Source: Cyanophora paradoxa (Eukaryota; Glaucocystophyceae; Cyanophorales; Cyanophoraceae). From it: a stretch of 64,000 bases of DNA. Where the stretch lies: positions 558,001 to 622,000 of the forward strand of contig QPMI01000496.1 of the NCBI GenBank assembly GCA_004431415.1. Reading direction: 5' to 3'. Below the pieces are notes generated by a model. The model was given only the letters and a program-made list of their open reading frames with translations. It did not search any database and was not told where the DNA came from. This document shows positions 31,968 to 46,900 of this stretch, in pieces (the first letter of the stretch is position 1; every line of letters starts with the position of its first letter). A program made the position numbers and the translations under genes.

Positions 31968-34900
31968 ATGTCGGCTAATGGGAATCCGGCTGCGCACCCG
32001 CCAGCCGCAGCCTCAGCTCCACCCGCTGCAGCTGGCCGGCCGCGCCTGCAAATGCAGATGACATCAGCGGTGTGGAACGCGGCCGTGGCGCCAGAGGCGG
32101 CGGCGGACGGCGCGGCGGCGCCCCCGCTGCTGGCGGATGACGTGCAGGTCGACGTGCTGCGGGTGCGAGCCGGCCCGCCGCGCCCGACGCGCCGATTGCG
32201 ATGCGCGAGTTCGAACGCGTACGTAACGGGCCGGGGCGCGCGTGTCTGCGCAGGGCGAGTCGAAGGTCCCGTCGGCGGCGCCGAAGTTTGCTTTCAGCTC
32301 AACAGCCGCAGCGAGTGCCGTTCAGTTCCACGGGCCCGCCCCCTCAGTGCGCGCTTCCTCGCAGTTGCAAACCATGTGCGCTCTTTTGAATTTGAAGTCT
32401 GACAAGTGTGCGGCCTGCAGACCGGCGCCGGCCCTTCGAAACCGGGGAAGAAGCGGGTGCGAGACTACTCCGCGGCGCCGCTTCCCGACCCGCGGCCGGA
32501 GGCCTCCATCCGCTACTACGACGCGTGCGCCCGAGCCCGAGCCCGATCGCGACTTTTCGGCATTGACGCTCTCTGTTTCGCTCGTGCAGAGCCCTGAGCT
32601 TTGCGCGGGGTGTTTGCGTCGCCGCGGCCTCGTCCCTCGCGACGGCCCTCGAGCGGCACGGGTTAAAGGTACCCTGCCCCCGGCCTTCCCCCCCCTCCCC
32701 GACCACCCCCCCCCCTTACCCCCCTTCCCCCCTTCCCTCCCTCCCCCTCCTCCCTCCCCCGCCTTCCCGCCCCCTCCTCCCTCCTTCCCCCCCCCCCCCC
32801 CCCCCACCCCCCATCTCCCACCCCTGTCTCACCCTCTCGGCCTCCATGATCATGTGCACTCGCGTGCAGTGCTGGTACGATGACGACGTCGCGGAAATGA
32901 ACGGCGAGATCAAGAACCTCGCGAGGCGCGCCGCTTCGATTCTATATCTAAGCAGCTGCGGCTGCGTCTCGAGCCGATTTTCGCCGCAGGCGCAAGGAGA
33001 TCGCGGCGGCGATCGAGGGCTGCGAGTGCCTTGTCGTCATTGCCACGCCGGGTACCCCTTCGCCCCCCAGTCCCGGCCCCCTCCCCCCCCCTGCCCCCCT
33101 CCACCTCACACACGTGCACGCACAATCCCAGCCCCCCGGGCTTCCCCCCCCCCCCCCCCCCCGCTTTCCACCCCTCTCCCTCCCCTTACGCCCGGCCCTT
33201 CCCCCCCCCCCCCCACGCCCCCCCCCTCTCCCCCCCTTCTCCCCACCCAGCCCTAGCCTCATGATCAACCCCAGCCCTACCTCGCCTCTCCCACTCCCCG
33301 CCCCCGTATCCCCAAACCCCTTGCTTGCTCTGCCGGGGCAGCTGATTCAGCTGATGCCACTTGTTTCGTGTCCGTACATGTACAGAGTGGTTCCACTCGC
33401 CGTGCGCCTCTATATATTCGAAATAGGACGCCGTTTGAGCTCTGGGGCTGAGCTCGCGACGGCGCCGCAGGGCGTGCCTGACGGAGCTGGAGCACGCCGC
33501 GTGGCTCGGCAAGCGCCTGCTCTCCTTCTCGCCGGGCGGCCAGACCCTCCACGCCCTCGGCGCCTCTATCTCCGCAGCATCCACGGTGAGCTGCAGCTCT
33601 GGCTTTCCCCGGACCGCAAACGCTTCTTAGCCAACGACTCGGCGACTAAATATTCGAGTTCGGCAGGCGGACCCCGCGCGCGTTGCCTCCGCTGTCAGCG
33701 TCCTTAGCCGTGTCGACGAAATCCATGCACAGGACCAGAAAGGTGATTATCTTCTCTTGAGTTCAGAATCACTACAGTCTACAGTCTACAGCTAGATCAT
33801 CGGATCGAAATATGATCTCGCAAGCAGGAGCCGGGTACGCGAAGGCTGTTCAGGACCTCGCCACCAAGATTCGGGTACCCCGTCTCACGCGCCGACGTCC
33901 CCCTCCCCCTGAGGCCTCACGCCGGGGCCTCCGCGCGCAGCCCCAGGGCACGTCCGTCGTGGAGCCTGGTCCGCAATCCTTCGGACCCGCCCTGGCGCTT
34001 AAGCTTCCCCTTAGCGTTCGAACCCTGCCCGGCCCCGCCCGCTTTGCAGACGCGCAGACGCCGATCAAGGCGCTCGACGTGATGGTCTCGTACAGGTGCG
34101 GGGACGGGCAGGGCCGGCGCAGCCCCCGCCGGCCGCCTATTACGCTGAATATTCTAACAAACACGATTTGCGCTCCCCGCGTGCGCAGACGGGTGCAGAC
34201 GGCGGAGATGGAGGTGGTCACAAGGATCCTGAAGGACCGTGGCCTCACGGTGCGTATACGTCTGCCCACGAGCTCCGGATTCTTTTGGCCTGCTCGACGC
34301 TTAGAGTATTTGGCCGCAGTACTGGGTCGACGTGTCGACGGAGAACGGCATTCTGAAGGGCGTTCAGTGGTGCGCCCCGGCCCAGCCGAAATTTCCCACT
34401 ACTTCGTTGTTTGTCGATTTCACTCAGCCCTGCTGCGTTCGCAGGGGCAAGGCCATAGCAGCCGGTAACTTTTAATAGCATACTCCAATGATTTATTTAA
34501 ATAGAGCAAGTCTCCCGTCGCAACTATTGCTTGCCCCGACACGCGCCCCCCGCGCGCAGCGATCAAGGGTGCTTCAACGATGGTGGTCCTGCTGACACCG
34601 GGTAAAACGAGCCAGCTTCTAGATTATGTTATTCGACTCTTATTAGAGCCCGCTTGCTCCTGCAGACTGGATCCAATCGCAGTACTGGTCAGTACCATGA
34701 GCCGCGGGCTGCTTCGATTAATTCCTCATCAATATATAATCGCGCCACAGCCGCTCTAGCTTGACCTCTGACTCCGCGCAGCATCGACGAGTTCGAGTAC
34801 GCGTGCGCGCAGCACAAGCGCGTGGTCGTCGTCGAGCTGGCGCCCGTCCCGCCCCTCGCCGACGATCTCGACGACGACGCCACCGAGTCCCAGCGCGGCT

Positions 34901-37900
34901 TCCTCCGGTGCGGCCCGGCCTCAGCTGCAACACCCTAGGCCTCGACTGCGATAAGATTTGCATATTTGGGGATTCCCTCACGATCGCCGCTCGCGCACGC
35001 GTGCAGGCGCCAGAAGATGTGCATGGAGGCCATCAACTCGTGGTGCGCGGCCACGCGCTCGACACTTGTCAATTGCAATTGCAAGGGTCGGGCCAAGCTG
35101 ACGAGGGCGCGCGCGTGCACGCAGGCAGAAGATCCCGTTCCCGGCCCTCTTCAAGCAGAGCCCGGAGGCACTCCCGAAGCTCTCCGCCGACCCCGCCTTC
35201 GTCAAGTCCTGCGACGACATGGAGGCCGCCATCCGGGTCCGCATTAATAATTAGACCCGATGCTTGCTTCTGGCTTGCTTGTTTACAACATTCATAAGGC
35301 CTCTCATGCGCCAAGCACTTGACGCTTGAATAAGCTCAGCAAAAACATAAAATCGCGCGCTTCTCGTTTCATTATTTAAGCAAGCGTTTACGTAGAGCTT
35401 TCTCTCGCCACTAATATGTTATTCTAATATTCTCTGTCCCTCCAGTTCGACGCAGAGGCGGCCCGGCTGCACACGCAGCTCACGCTGCGCGCCGACAAGT
35501 ACAAGGAAGGCGCGTGGAGCTGCTGCGGGCTATCGTACCGCTTGGCGGCCCCCTCAGGCTTCTAACCTTGCGATATTAATCCTGCAGCGCTGGGATTCGA
35601 CGCGGGGACGAAGTGGGTGGACACGCGGGATGTGCACCTGAAGGGCGTCCCAAAGGAGAACCGCACCAAGGCCGAGGCCGTGCTCCTCGTCCGTTTAATT
35701 AATTTCGAGCTTGATTTGCTTTCGTTCGTTCTGTTATAATGAAGCTGAGTGATTTCTGTATCTAGCACGGTTTCGCGCTCGAGGAGGCGTTTGATTGGCT
35801 GAAAAAGGCGGAACCCGAGACGGCGAAGAGGACCAACTACACGGTGAGCACTCCGCATTTATCGCCGCGTACATTGTTCGAGATATTAATTCGCGGTGAT
35901 CAATATAATCTTTTTAATTAGGTGGCGGACATGTTCCACATCCCGACCTCCATGTCTCGCCTCTGGCCGTGGCGATCGAAGCGGGACATCGCCGACTCGG
36001 CCCGTCAAAGCACAGGCAAAGGCGACACACCGTTCCTCAAGCCCACCCCCGAACAGGTTTGGTTTGACAAATCTGACAAGCAAAAGCATTCGCGTGCTCA
36101 CCTATCAGCGGCCGCGGCTCGTCGGCGTCGGCAGGTCGTGCTCATCCGCCACAGCCTGAAGCACGAGGTTCGCAAGAAGCGGACGATTGCGATCATCGCC
36201 GCCGTCATCGCGTCCGGTGAGTAATCGCTTCGTTTCAAATATAATTCAGGCGATCAGCTAACGTGCATGCCGGCGCAGCGCTCCTCGCGGCCGCCATTGT
36301 GTCCATCGTATTCGCGAGTGCGATCGATATCCTTGTTGCTGAACTCCCCGCCGTCGAGGCCCGTCTACGTATATTGACGATCGCGGCGGCGCAGTCAGCG
36401 CCGCGCAGCAGAAAGCGGAGGCGGAGACGCAGTCGCGGCGCGCCTCGGAGGAGGCGAAGCGCGCCACCGAGGCCGCGCAGCGCGCCCTGGAGCAGGAGGC
36501 GCTGGCGACCCTCAACGCCGCCCGCGCCCTCAACGCCTCCATCCTCGCCGAGCAGAGGGCCAACGAGGCGCTGGCCAACCTGCAGCGGGCCACGGCGGCA
36601 GAGGCGGAGGCCAGGAACCAGAGCGCCATCGCGAGGGCGAACGAGCTGCTGGCGCTCGCCGCGCAGAACGAGACCGCCCTGGCGCTCCTCGCCGCGCAGA
36701 AAGCGCAGAACGAAACCGCAAAGGCGCTCCTCGCGACCCAAGCCGCGCAAAGCGAGACCGCAAAGGCGCTCGTGGCGGCGCAAGTTGCGCAGAACGAGAC
36801 GGCGAAGGCGCTCGTGGCGACGCAGGCGGCCCTGGCCGAGGCGCAGGACCGACAGGCGATCTCCGCGGCGCTCTCCAACAGCGGCTCGGACCCGGAGGCC
36901 GCCCTGCTCTTCGCGATGGAGGCGCTCGCGTCGGCGGTCACGCGCACGAACGCGGCGCTGACGACCGCCGCCGAGTCGACGCTCCGCTCCGTGCTCGAGT
37001 CGGGCGCGAGCGGCTACCTCTGGACGGGCGGCTCGACCCCCGCTCGGCGCCGGGAGCGCCGGGCGCGCTCCCTGCTCGAGGTGGATAGCTACTCCACCAT
37101 CGCCGACTTCGCCACGGGAAGTTCTTTCTACGACTTTCAGGTTCGAATTCTCGAAATGGAACCCTGCGCATTAATGTTTCACGCCATGTCTATCGTTCTA
37201 AATTGCATGCGCAATTTCCGTCAGACGTTCACTGCGACGTCTCCGCGCGGGACACTTACGATCTATGCCGGGGTCGGCGTTGTCGCTCCGACCGCAACCA
37301 GCACCGACGTCAACAGCCCCACTCAGACTTTCCAGGTATACGCAGACTTGATCATCGAATCATGGCATTATAATTACCACCCGAGGTTTCAGCTGAAGCT
37401 GATTTCTTCCATACATAAACATAGATGCACCTGCTGGGCCAAGTCTACGACGACTCGAACAAGTTGGTTTACACGATCCGGGACGCCCTCGTCGGCTCCG
37501 CCAACAAGTCCAGCTACTGGGCCTTCTCGCTCGGCTCCATCCGCTTCTTCGTCGACGACTACGGCGACGTCGTGGTGCGTAGGCATATAAACAATGATAG
37601 GACTTGCTGGCTGTAATTTCGACTTACTTCCCATTAATTTTCCAATGTGCACTTCCTTCGTCCTTGAATAGATGCACGTGAAGCGACTTGGGCCCGAGAC
37701 GCCTGTCTGCACTGACCTTCCGAAGGACACGGAGGGCATCGGGTGCGCATTCTTTTTATATATAGCTATATATCTATAGAATATATATAAAAGAATGCCT
37801 CTCGCATCTCGCCCATTGCCTCTCGGCAGCTGCCTACCACGCACAACCTCGACGGTTTTCATCTACAGCGGGAGGCGCCCGGACGAGCGCGGGTGCCTGA

Positions 37901-40900
37901 AAAAGGACGGAATGATCGCGAGCGACGCCAGCTTCCTGCTCGAAACGCATGACGTCTTCGTCGGTACGTGACTTCAGCGCGATCGCGAAGCCGTCAACGC
38001 AGGGAATAGATTTTCTGACAGCCTTCACTCAGCGTCGAACGTCGTCGCGTTCTTCACGGGAGAGACAAAGGGGGCCACACCGTGGAGAGGCGTAGAGGAT
38101 ATATTCAAGAACACGAATACGGCAAAGGGGGAAGCGAGGCCCCGCAACGTCATGCGCATCCACCGCGGACAGCTGTCGTTTGCAGATGCCCCTGCTCCGT
38201 TGTACCAAGGTCAGTGCTTGCTTTATACGCCTGCGTGCAATCTCGTTAATCGCAAGTGCCTGCTTGGCGCACAGGGTACCTCCCGAACACGCCCGAGCTA
38301 TGCCATTTTATAATTACTGCTGAATCGTGGATCACGATTGAGCTTCCTGAGAGCCCCCTTCGCGGCTTGGAAAACCCGGCGGCTCTGGCAGAGGAAAAAA
38401 CGTGGCGGACGAAAATGGCGTACGGCTATCCGTTCGCGAACCCGGTCGCAGTTGCACAGCGCACGTGCAGCCGCGGCAGCGAAAAGTACCTCGCGGCGGC
38501 GGTCGCTACCGGCAAGTCCTTCTCATCCGATACGACGGCAGCAGGAGGAACAGTTGAATCGTACAACGCCGACACCAGTCGAACGTTGAAGGTCATTCTC
38601 ATACCAATGGCGACGCTGACAGACGCAAGTAAAACAGCTGCCGACGTGTTTAGCTCCATGCAGCTAAAGGAGAGCACCGGCCTCGCGCCTGTGGGCGGCG
38701 ACTTTGCCTCCGATTCACTGGAAACACCTGCAGTACCAGATTTCATCCATAATCTTGGAAAGTTCTCGTTCATGGTCGGCATCACCGACCTCGACGTGTC
38801 CGACAATTGTTCCTGGATCGCTGGGATCCTGCAGGTCCACGGACCGGGCTCGGTCGAAACTACCTACTCGCTTTTCGGCTACGGTAGCACGGCAGTGGCG
38901 TACCATCTCGTCAGGTGCGGATGCAGAACTGCTGTAAAGCAAACTAGCGACGACATCGCCCTCCCTTCCACGTTTGCTCGCATGCATTCGGAGATTCACA
39001 TGCCCCATCGATACCCTCAGAGCGCAGCTAACATGGGCGGGCGGCTCCCTCACAAAGAGCTCCGTGTGGATGTACGTCAGCCCGATCCACAACTCGTTGC
39101 GGAACTTCGCTTCGCTCACATGCTGGGACGTCACTCAATTCAATCTGTGGCGGCTTAAGAATAATCTTATCGGTACTGGGGCCCTTGCGTGTTTACGAGA
39201 CGGACCAACCCCGACTTCCTGAACGAGGATGCCAACAACGTAAAGGCCGCGGATCCGGATCTCATCCTCGTCGGCATTGTAAAGGACGATCCGGACGCCA
39301 ATACACTAGGCGCAGGCCAGCCGGCGGGCGGATACGGCGCGCTCCTTCTTCGCAAGGCGGGTCACAAGACCTCTGGCCTTTGCGTCCGCCAGCAGCTGGT
39401 GTTCATGCCGTTCTCAACCAGCCTCCCTTCTTTGTACCGGTGCGGTTGCACCCGCGGCCGCCGTTTCGTGCAATGTGCTTGCGATTGCAATATTAATTGC
39501 AATCATTGGGCTCTTCGAACTAAACAGCAAAATCGCCGAGTTGGATTGCGGGCAGAGTACACTGGCTCACCGAATGACCTTCGCCGGAAAGCCATGTCGG
39601 TGCGCGCCCGAATGACCTTCGCCACGGGCTCGGCGCCCACATTTAGTGTATATATATTGGCTTTAGCGCTGATCGCTAGCTTCGCGCAGGTCTCTGTTAT
39701 CGACGGGGGACCGTTCATTACGGTGGGCGGCTCTGCTGGAGGCATCGAGTTCTACGATTTGCGGACCCCGCAAGACCTCTTGACGACCAAGACCGTGCGA
39801 ATTGAATTGAGATGTTCGATCTGCTAAGCCATGGCCAGACAGTGCTCATGGTCACCTCTGGGCAGGCTGAGGTTGTGTCGCTGTCGGGAAGAGTGCGCAC
39901 AATCAAGTACACGCCGCTCGCTCCCGGAACCGGGTACCGGTCGACCCTCGTTGCCGCCGACGACGCGGGCAACTTCGCGCGACTGGAGCTGAAGAGCACA
40001 ACCTCTACGACTCCTATTCGGAAGAAGGTGATTCAATGATTATCTTTAGCTTCTTCTAAGCTTCTTATCTTAAGCTTGAATGCTTATGTAATCAAGCACA
40101 GGGCCCCAATGTTCTCGACGCCGAGGTCGCCGACAACACATTGGATCCGGAAAGCTCGACACGGTCTTGGATTGCCAAACTGGGCGCTTCTTTCGCCAAC
40201 GTGGACAACCTGGGGCCGAACCGCGCACTTTTCCTCAAAAGCCCTACGATGTGCCATCTCTTTGTGACTGGGCAGAAGCGCGCCATGTACTGGGACGTGG
40301 ATGTTGCCGGCGGCGCTCTTGCGTCCATGACGCAACTCACGCAGCTGATCAAGCCGTTCGAACTTAAAGCACTTCAGCATTCCCTGGGAATTGATGGATC
40401 TCGAAAGTGGGTAGTTCTTTGATTCATGATCATTGTTCATGTGCGATGACGAGCTGACACCAACTGGCTCTAGGTCAACGACTTTGGACGGGCAAATGTG
40501 TGATGATTGCAACGATGACACCAAAAACTATCGCTGTGAGTCGTGCTCGTGCATGTTCTCGTTAAAATCAATAGAACCTGATAGATGAATTTAGGATTAT
40601 AATACGTATTCTGTATAATTATAATGTATATTCTGATGCGCGCATACGCAGTCTTCGGAGTGCACCAGCCAACGGGCAACCTAATGGCTTTAAGTGCGAC
40701 GGGAGGGACACTCTACACGGGCGACGGTCGCTGCGCAGAAAACCAGGCGTCGCGCATAGCCCCATCAAAAACATGGTGCCAACTGCTTCTGTCTTTTAGA
40801 TCAGAGTATAATAGCGCTAGCAGAGATGCATTGCGCTTACGTCACGCTCGAAATCAAATTGCAGGAGTTGGATGGCGAAACCGGAGGCTTTACCTTGGAC

Positions 40901-43900
40901 TGCGACTCGGAACACGGTGGACGCAAACGCCCCGAAGGTCATCTTCTCCGATGCCTTCGCGCCGTTCATGGGCGCGGCGGCGGAGCCCCCGACGGCCGGC
41001 TTCAACTCCGTTATACAGTCTATCACCAACAACCCGGAAGAAGCCTACTCTGTCGCCGTCTCCTCTGGCCCCGTCCACGGGGACAGCAACGACCTCAGCC
41101 TCCCGTCCCAGTACTTCCCGAGTGCGCAAGAGAACGCCGAGCCGCTGGCGTTCCACGAGTCCAGCTGGGCCGCCATGGCCGGCGTGCTCTACCCGCTCGA
41201 CCAGGTGCGCAGGCTCCAAGCGAGTGCTTTGAATGTGAACGTGCTTTGTCGTTGATTTTTTCTAAATCGCAATTGCAAATGCAGGGCGTTCCAGTCGCGA
41301 GCTCCGCGGTCTCCGTGTTCGAGATGAATCCCGCGCTTCGAAGCGCGTTCGTGCCGAAGCACAAGGACCACCCGGACGTCTGGGCCGACTTCCTGAACCC
41401 GGATGACACTTTCAAGGCTCCGCCGACCCTCAGCGCCTACACGGCGCGCTACCCCTATGTTCACCTGACCGGTGCGCTGGCAGCACGTGCACGATGCATA
41501 TTTATCATACTCCAGTATGATATGAAGCTTAAGAGTGTTGCGCATGCAGACGTCCAGCACGCGGCGGGATTTTCTGGCGACGGGCTAAACTGCGCCTTCT
41601 GCTTCTCTTATGTGAGCCACGCGCGCTTTCAAATTTGAAGTCGTCGTCGCGCAATTTGATTGCGATTGAACTCGAAAATGCGCGCCTCGCAGTTCTATTA
41701 CGCGGCACAGGGTGCTGGTCAAGTGGCTTGGGATCAATACGTCTACCAGAACAGCGATGAACAGTGTCCGCTCTCTCCTACCTTAACGTGCTTGTTTCAG
41801 CAGGAGAGGAGCTACAGCGCCGCGGAGCGCGTCGTCGTGATGCTGGCCTCTCGCCCATCCGCCACTGTGCGCTCTGCACACTTGTCTGTAGATTCGGGAG
41901 TCGGAGCTGTGAACCTAAGCCTCGCGCGCAGTCCTCGGTGTGGACGTCGGCGGGGGCGGCTTTCCTGCCCACTTGGAGCGGCCCGAAGCAGCGCGCTTGC
42001 CGCAGGGTCCTCTTCTGGGGCTCCATCGCCGTCCTGGACATGCGCGCCGCCTCCTCGCCGCAAGTGCCTGCTTGGCGCACAGGGTACCTCCCGAACACGC
42101 CCGAGCTATGCCATTTTATAATTACTGCTGAATCGTGGATCACGATTGAGCTTCCTGAGAGCCCCCTTCGCGGCTTGGAAAACCCGGCGGCTCTGGCAGA
42201 GGAAAAAACGTGGCGGACGAAAATGGCGTACGGCTATCCGTTCGCGAACCCGGTCGCAGTTGCACAGCGCACGTGCAGCCGCGGCAGCGAAAAGTACCTC
42301 GCGGCGGCGGTCGCTACCGGCAAGTCCTTCTCATCCGATACGACGGCAGCAGGAGGAACAGTTGAATCGTACAACGCCGACACCAGTCGAACGTTGAAGG
42401 TCATTCTCATACCAATGGCGACGCTGACAGACGCAAGTAAAACAGCTGCCGACGTGTTTAGCTCCATGCAGCTAAAGGAGAGCACCGGCCTCGCGCCTGT
42501 GGCGGCGACTTTGCCTCCGATTCACTGGAAACACCTGCAGTACCAGATTTCATCCATAATCTTGGAAAGTTCTCGTTCATGGTCGGCATCACCGACCTCG
42601 ACGTGTCCGACAATTGTTCCTGGATCGCTGGGATCCTGCAGGTCCACGGACCGGGCTCGGTCGAAACTACCTACTCGCTTTTCGGCTACGGTAGCACGGC
42701 AGTGGCGTACCATCTCGTCAGGTGCGGATGCAGAACTGCTGTAAAGCAAACTAGCGACGACATCGCCCTCCCTTCCACGTTTGCTCGCATGCATTCGGAG
42801 ATTCACATGCCCCATCGATACCCTCAGAGCGCAGCTAACATGGGCGGGCGGCTCCCTCACAAAGAGCTCCGTGTGGATGTACGTCAGCCCGATCCACAAC
42901 TCGTTGCGGAACTTCGCTTCGCTCACATGCTGGGACGTCACTCAATTCAATCTGTGGCGGCTTAAGAATAATCTTATCGGTACTGGGGGCCCTTGCGTGT
43001 TTACGAGACGGACCAACCCCGACTTCCTGAACGAGGATGCCAACAACGTAAAGGCCGCGGATCCGGATCTCATCCTCGTCGGCATTGTAAAGGACGATCC
43101 GGACGCCAATACACTAGGCGCAGGCCAGCCGGCGGGCGGATACGGCGCGCTCCTTCTTCGCAAGGCGGGTCACAAGACCTCTGGCCTTTGCGTCCGCCAG
43201 CAGCTGGTGTTCATGCCGTTCTCAACCAGCCTCCCTTCTTTGTACCGGTGCGGTTGCACCCGCGGCCGCCGTTTCGTGCAATGTGCTTGCGATTGCAATA
43301 TTAATTGCAATCATTGGGCTCTTCGAACTAAACAGCAAAATCGCCGAGTTGGATTGCGGGGCAGAGTACACTGGCTCACCGAATGACCTTCGCCGGAAAG
43401 CCATGTCGGTGCGCGCCCGAATGACCTTCGCCACGGGCTCGGCGCCCACATTTAGTGTATATATATTGGCTTTAGCGCTGATCGCTAGCTTCGCGCAGGT
43501 CTCTGTTATCGACGGGGGACCGTTCATTACGGTGGGCGGCTCTGCTGGAGGCATCGAGTTCTACGATTTGCGGACCCCGCAAGACCTCTTGACGACCAAG
43601 ACCGTGCGAATTGAATTGAGATGTTCGATCTGCTAAGCCATGGCCAGACAGTGCTCATGGTCACCTCTGGGCAGGCTGAGGTTGTGTCGCTGTCGGGAAG
43701 AGTGCGCACAATCAAGTACACGCCGCTCGCTCCCGGAACCGGGTACCGGTCGACCCTCGTTGCCGCCGACGACGCGGGCAACTTCGCGCGACTGGAGCTG
43801 AAGAGCACAACCTCTACGACTCCTATTCGGAAGAAGGTGATTCAATGATTATCTTTAGCTTCTTCTAAGCTTCTTATCTTAAGCTTGAATGCTTATGTAA

Positions 43901-46900
43901 TCAAGCACAGGGCCCCAATGTTCTCGACGCCGAGGTCGCCGACAACACATTGGATCCGGAAAGCTCGACACGGTCTTGGATTGCCAAACTGGGCGCTTCT
44001 TTCGCCAACGTGGACAACCTGGGGCCGAACCGCGCACTTTTCCTCAAAAGCCCTACGATGTGCCATCTCTTTGTGACTGGGCAGAAGCGCGCCATGTACT
44101 GGGACGTGGATGTTGCCGGCGGCGCTCTTGCGTCCATGACGCAACTCACGCAGCTGATCAAGCCGTTCGAACTTAAAGCACTTCAGCATTCCCTGGGAAT
44201 TGATGGATCTCGAAAGTGGGTAGTTCTTTGATTCATGATCATTGTTCATGTGCGATGACGAGCTGACACCAACTGGCTCTAGGTCAACGACTTTGGACGG
44301 GCAAATGTGTGATGATTGCAACGATGACACCAAAAACTATCGCTGTGAGTCGTGCTCGTGCATGTTCTCGTTAAAATCAATAGAACCTGATAGATGAATT
44401 TAGGATTATAATACGTATTCTGTATAATTATAATGTATATTCTGATGCGCGCATACGCAGTCTTCGGAGTGCACCAGCCAACGGGCAACCTAATGGCTTT
44501 AAGTGCGACGGGAGGGACACTCTACACGGGCGACGGTCGCTGCGCAGAAAACCAGGCGTCGCGCATAGCCCCATCAAAAACATGGTGCCAACTGCTTCTG
44601 TCTTTTAGATCAGAGTATAATAGCGCTAGCAGAGATGCATTGCGCTTACGTCACGCTCGAAATCAAATTGCAGGAGTTGGATGGCGAAACCGGAGGCTTT
44701 ACCTTGGACTGCGACTCGGAACACGGTGGACGCAAACGCCCCGAAGGTCATCTTCTCCGATGCCTTCGCGCCGTTCATGGGCGCGGCGGCGGAGCCCCCG
44801 ACGGCCGGCTTCAACTCCGTTATACAGTCTATCACCAACAACCCGGAAGAAGCCTACTCTGTCGCCGTCTCCTCTGGCCCCGTCCACGGGACAGCAACGA
44901 CCTCAGCCTCCCGTCCCAGTACTTCCCGAGTGCGCAAGAGAACGCCGAGCCGCTGGCGTTCCACGAGTCCAGCTGGGCCGCCATGGCCGGCGTGCTCTAC
45001 CCGCTCGACCAGGTGCGCAGGCTCCAAGCGAGTGCTTTGAATGTGAACGTGCTTTGTCGTTGATTTTTTCTAAATCGCAATTGCAAATGCAGGGCGTTCC
45101 AGTCGCGAGCTCCGCGGTCTCCGTGTTCGAGATGAATCCCGCGCTTCGAAGCGCGTTCGTGCCGAAGCACAAGGACCACCCGGACGTCTGGGCCGACTTC
45201 CTGAACCCGGATGACACTTTCAAGGCTCCGCCGACCCTCAGCGCCTACACGGCGCGCTACCCCTATGTTCACCTGACCGGTGCGCTGGCAGCACGTGCAC
45301 GATGCATATTTATCATACTCCAGTATGATATGAAGCTTAAGAGTGTTGCGCATGCAGACGTCCAGCACGCGGCGGGATTTTCTGGCGACGGGCTAAACTG
45401 CGCCTTCTGCTTCTCTTATGTGAGCCACGCGCGCTTTCAAATTTGAAGTCGTCGTCGCGCAATTTGATTGCGATTGAACTCGAAAATGCGCGCCTCGCAG
45501 TTCTATTACGCGGCACAGGGTGCTGGTCAAGTGGCTTGGGATCAATACGTCTACCAGAACAGCGATGAACAGTGTCCGCTCTCTCCTACCTTAACGTGCT
45601 TGTTTCAGCAGGAGAGGAGCTACAGCGCCGCGGAGCGCGTCGTCGTGATGCTGGCCTCTCGCCCATCCGCCACTGTGCGCTCTGCACACTTGTCTGTAGA
45701 TTCGGGAGTCGGAGCTGTGAACCTAAGCCTCGCGCGCAGTCCTCGGTGTGGACGTCGGCGGGGGCGGCTTTCCTGCCCACTTGGAGCGGCCCGAAGCAGC
45801 GCGCTTGCCGCAGGGTCCTCTTCTGGGGCTCCATCGCCGTCCTGGACATGCGCGCCGCCGTCCTCGCCGTCCCCGTCGTCAACGGCGCGCTCGACACCGG
45901 CCGGAGCGTGCAGGTCGAGCAGAGGACGCGCGCCGCCCCGCCCGACGCCACGTTGCCCGACCCTCCCTGCGACGCGGAAGGCCTCCACAGCGACCCGGGC
46001 ACCGGTACCGGTACGAAGAGGCGGCGAAGGACCGCGGCCGAGACCGCCGCGACGCGAGCCTGCACCAAGTACCGCGAGGCGAAGAACCGAATCACGAAGA
46101 ACCAGCGGAGCGGTCCCGGCTTCCCGGACGCCTCGGTGTACGTCTCGACGGCCTCCGTCCTCTGGCTCGTCGACGCGACGGGCGCGCGGGCCTACAAGAC
46201 ATTCGAGGCGCTGTCCGGCCGCCCCCAGAGCCCGGACATCCTCATCGAGTTCTCGAAGTACCCGCCCCGCGCCTCGCGCAACGGTGCGGCCCCTTTAATT
46301 TCCCGCACCCCGTTGCCGTGCCATTTGAATTCATGATCATTGATCATGAGTTTTCGGGCTGGCTAACGTTTTCCATTGCAGGCCGCTTCGTCGCGGTGTG
46401 GAAAACCGCAACGTTCTTGCAGGTCCGCGCGCTGAATTTAATTTCTTCAAGAGGCCTCGCGGCCGAATTCGCGCCGCAGTGCAAGCGGCAGACTCTAGAT
46501 CTTGAGAGCTTGCCCGACTGAACGGCCCTTCATTCCCGCAGATCTACGACCTGGAGCTGGGCGCCGAGGCCGCGGACTACGCGCGGCCCGTCCCCGTCGA
46601 CGCCTCCTTCGTCAACCCACTCTCGGCCCTCCCCGCCTACGTCTCCGTCTCCGACGACGGGTGCGCATAACAATTTGAACTTAATCCGAGCGTCCTAGCG
46701 TTGGCGCTGACTCGCTGCGCCTCTGCCGCAGGGCGTACCTCGCCATCCGCCACCTGACCGCCGACTCCAAGTTCGGCCTCCGCGTGATGGACGTCTCCCG
46801 CGAGGCGCTGCTCCGCGCCAGCTGCGGCGTCGTCAGCCGCGGCTTCGACGCCGACGAGCTGACCGGCGTCTACGGCTCCTCGTTCAACCGCACCACCCGC

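Noticed and set aside
42059-45866. A second functional paralogue of the propeller-like domain
   Set aside because: The copies lack substitutions and each is broken by different single-base indels, so I treat it as a duplication or assembly feature, not an independent gene.
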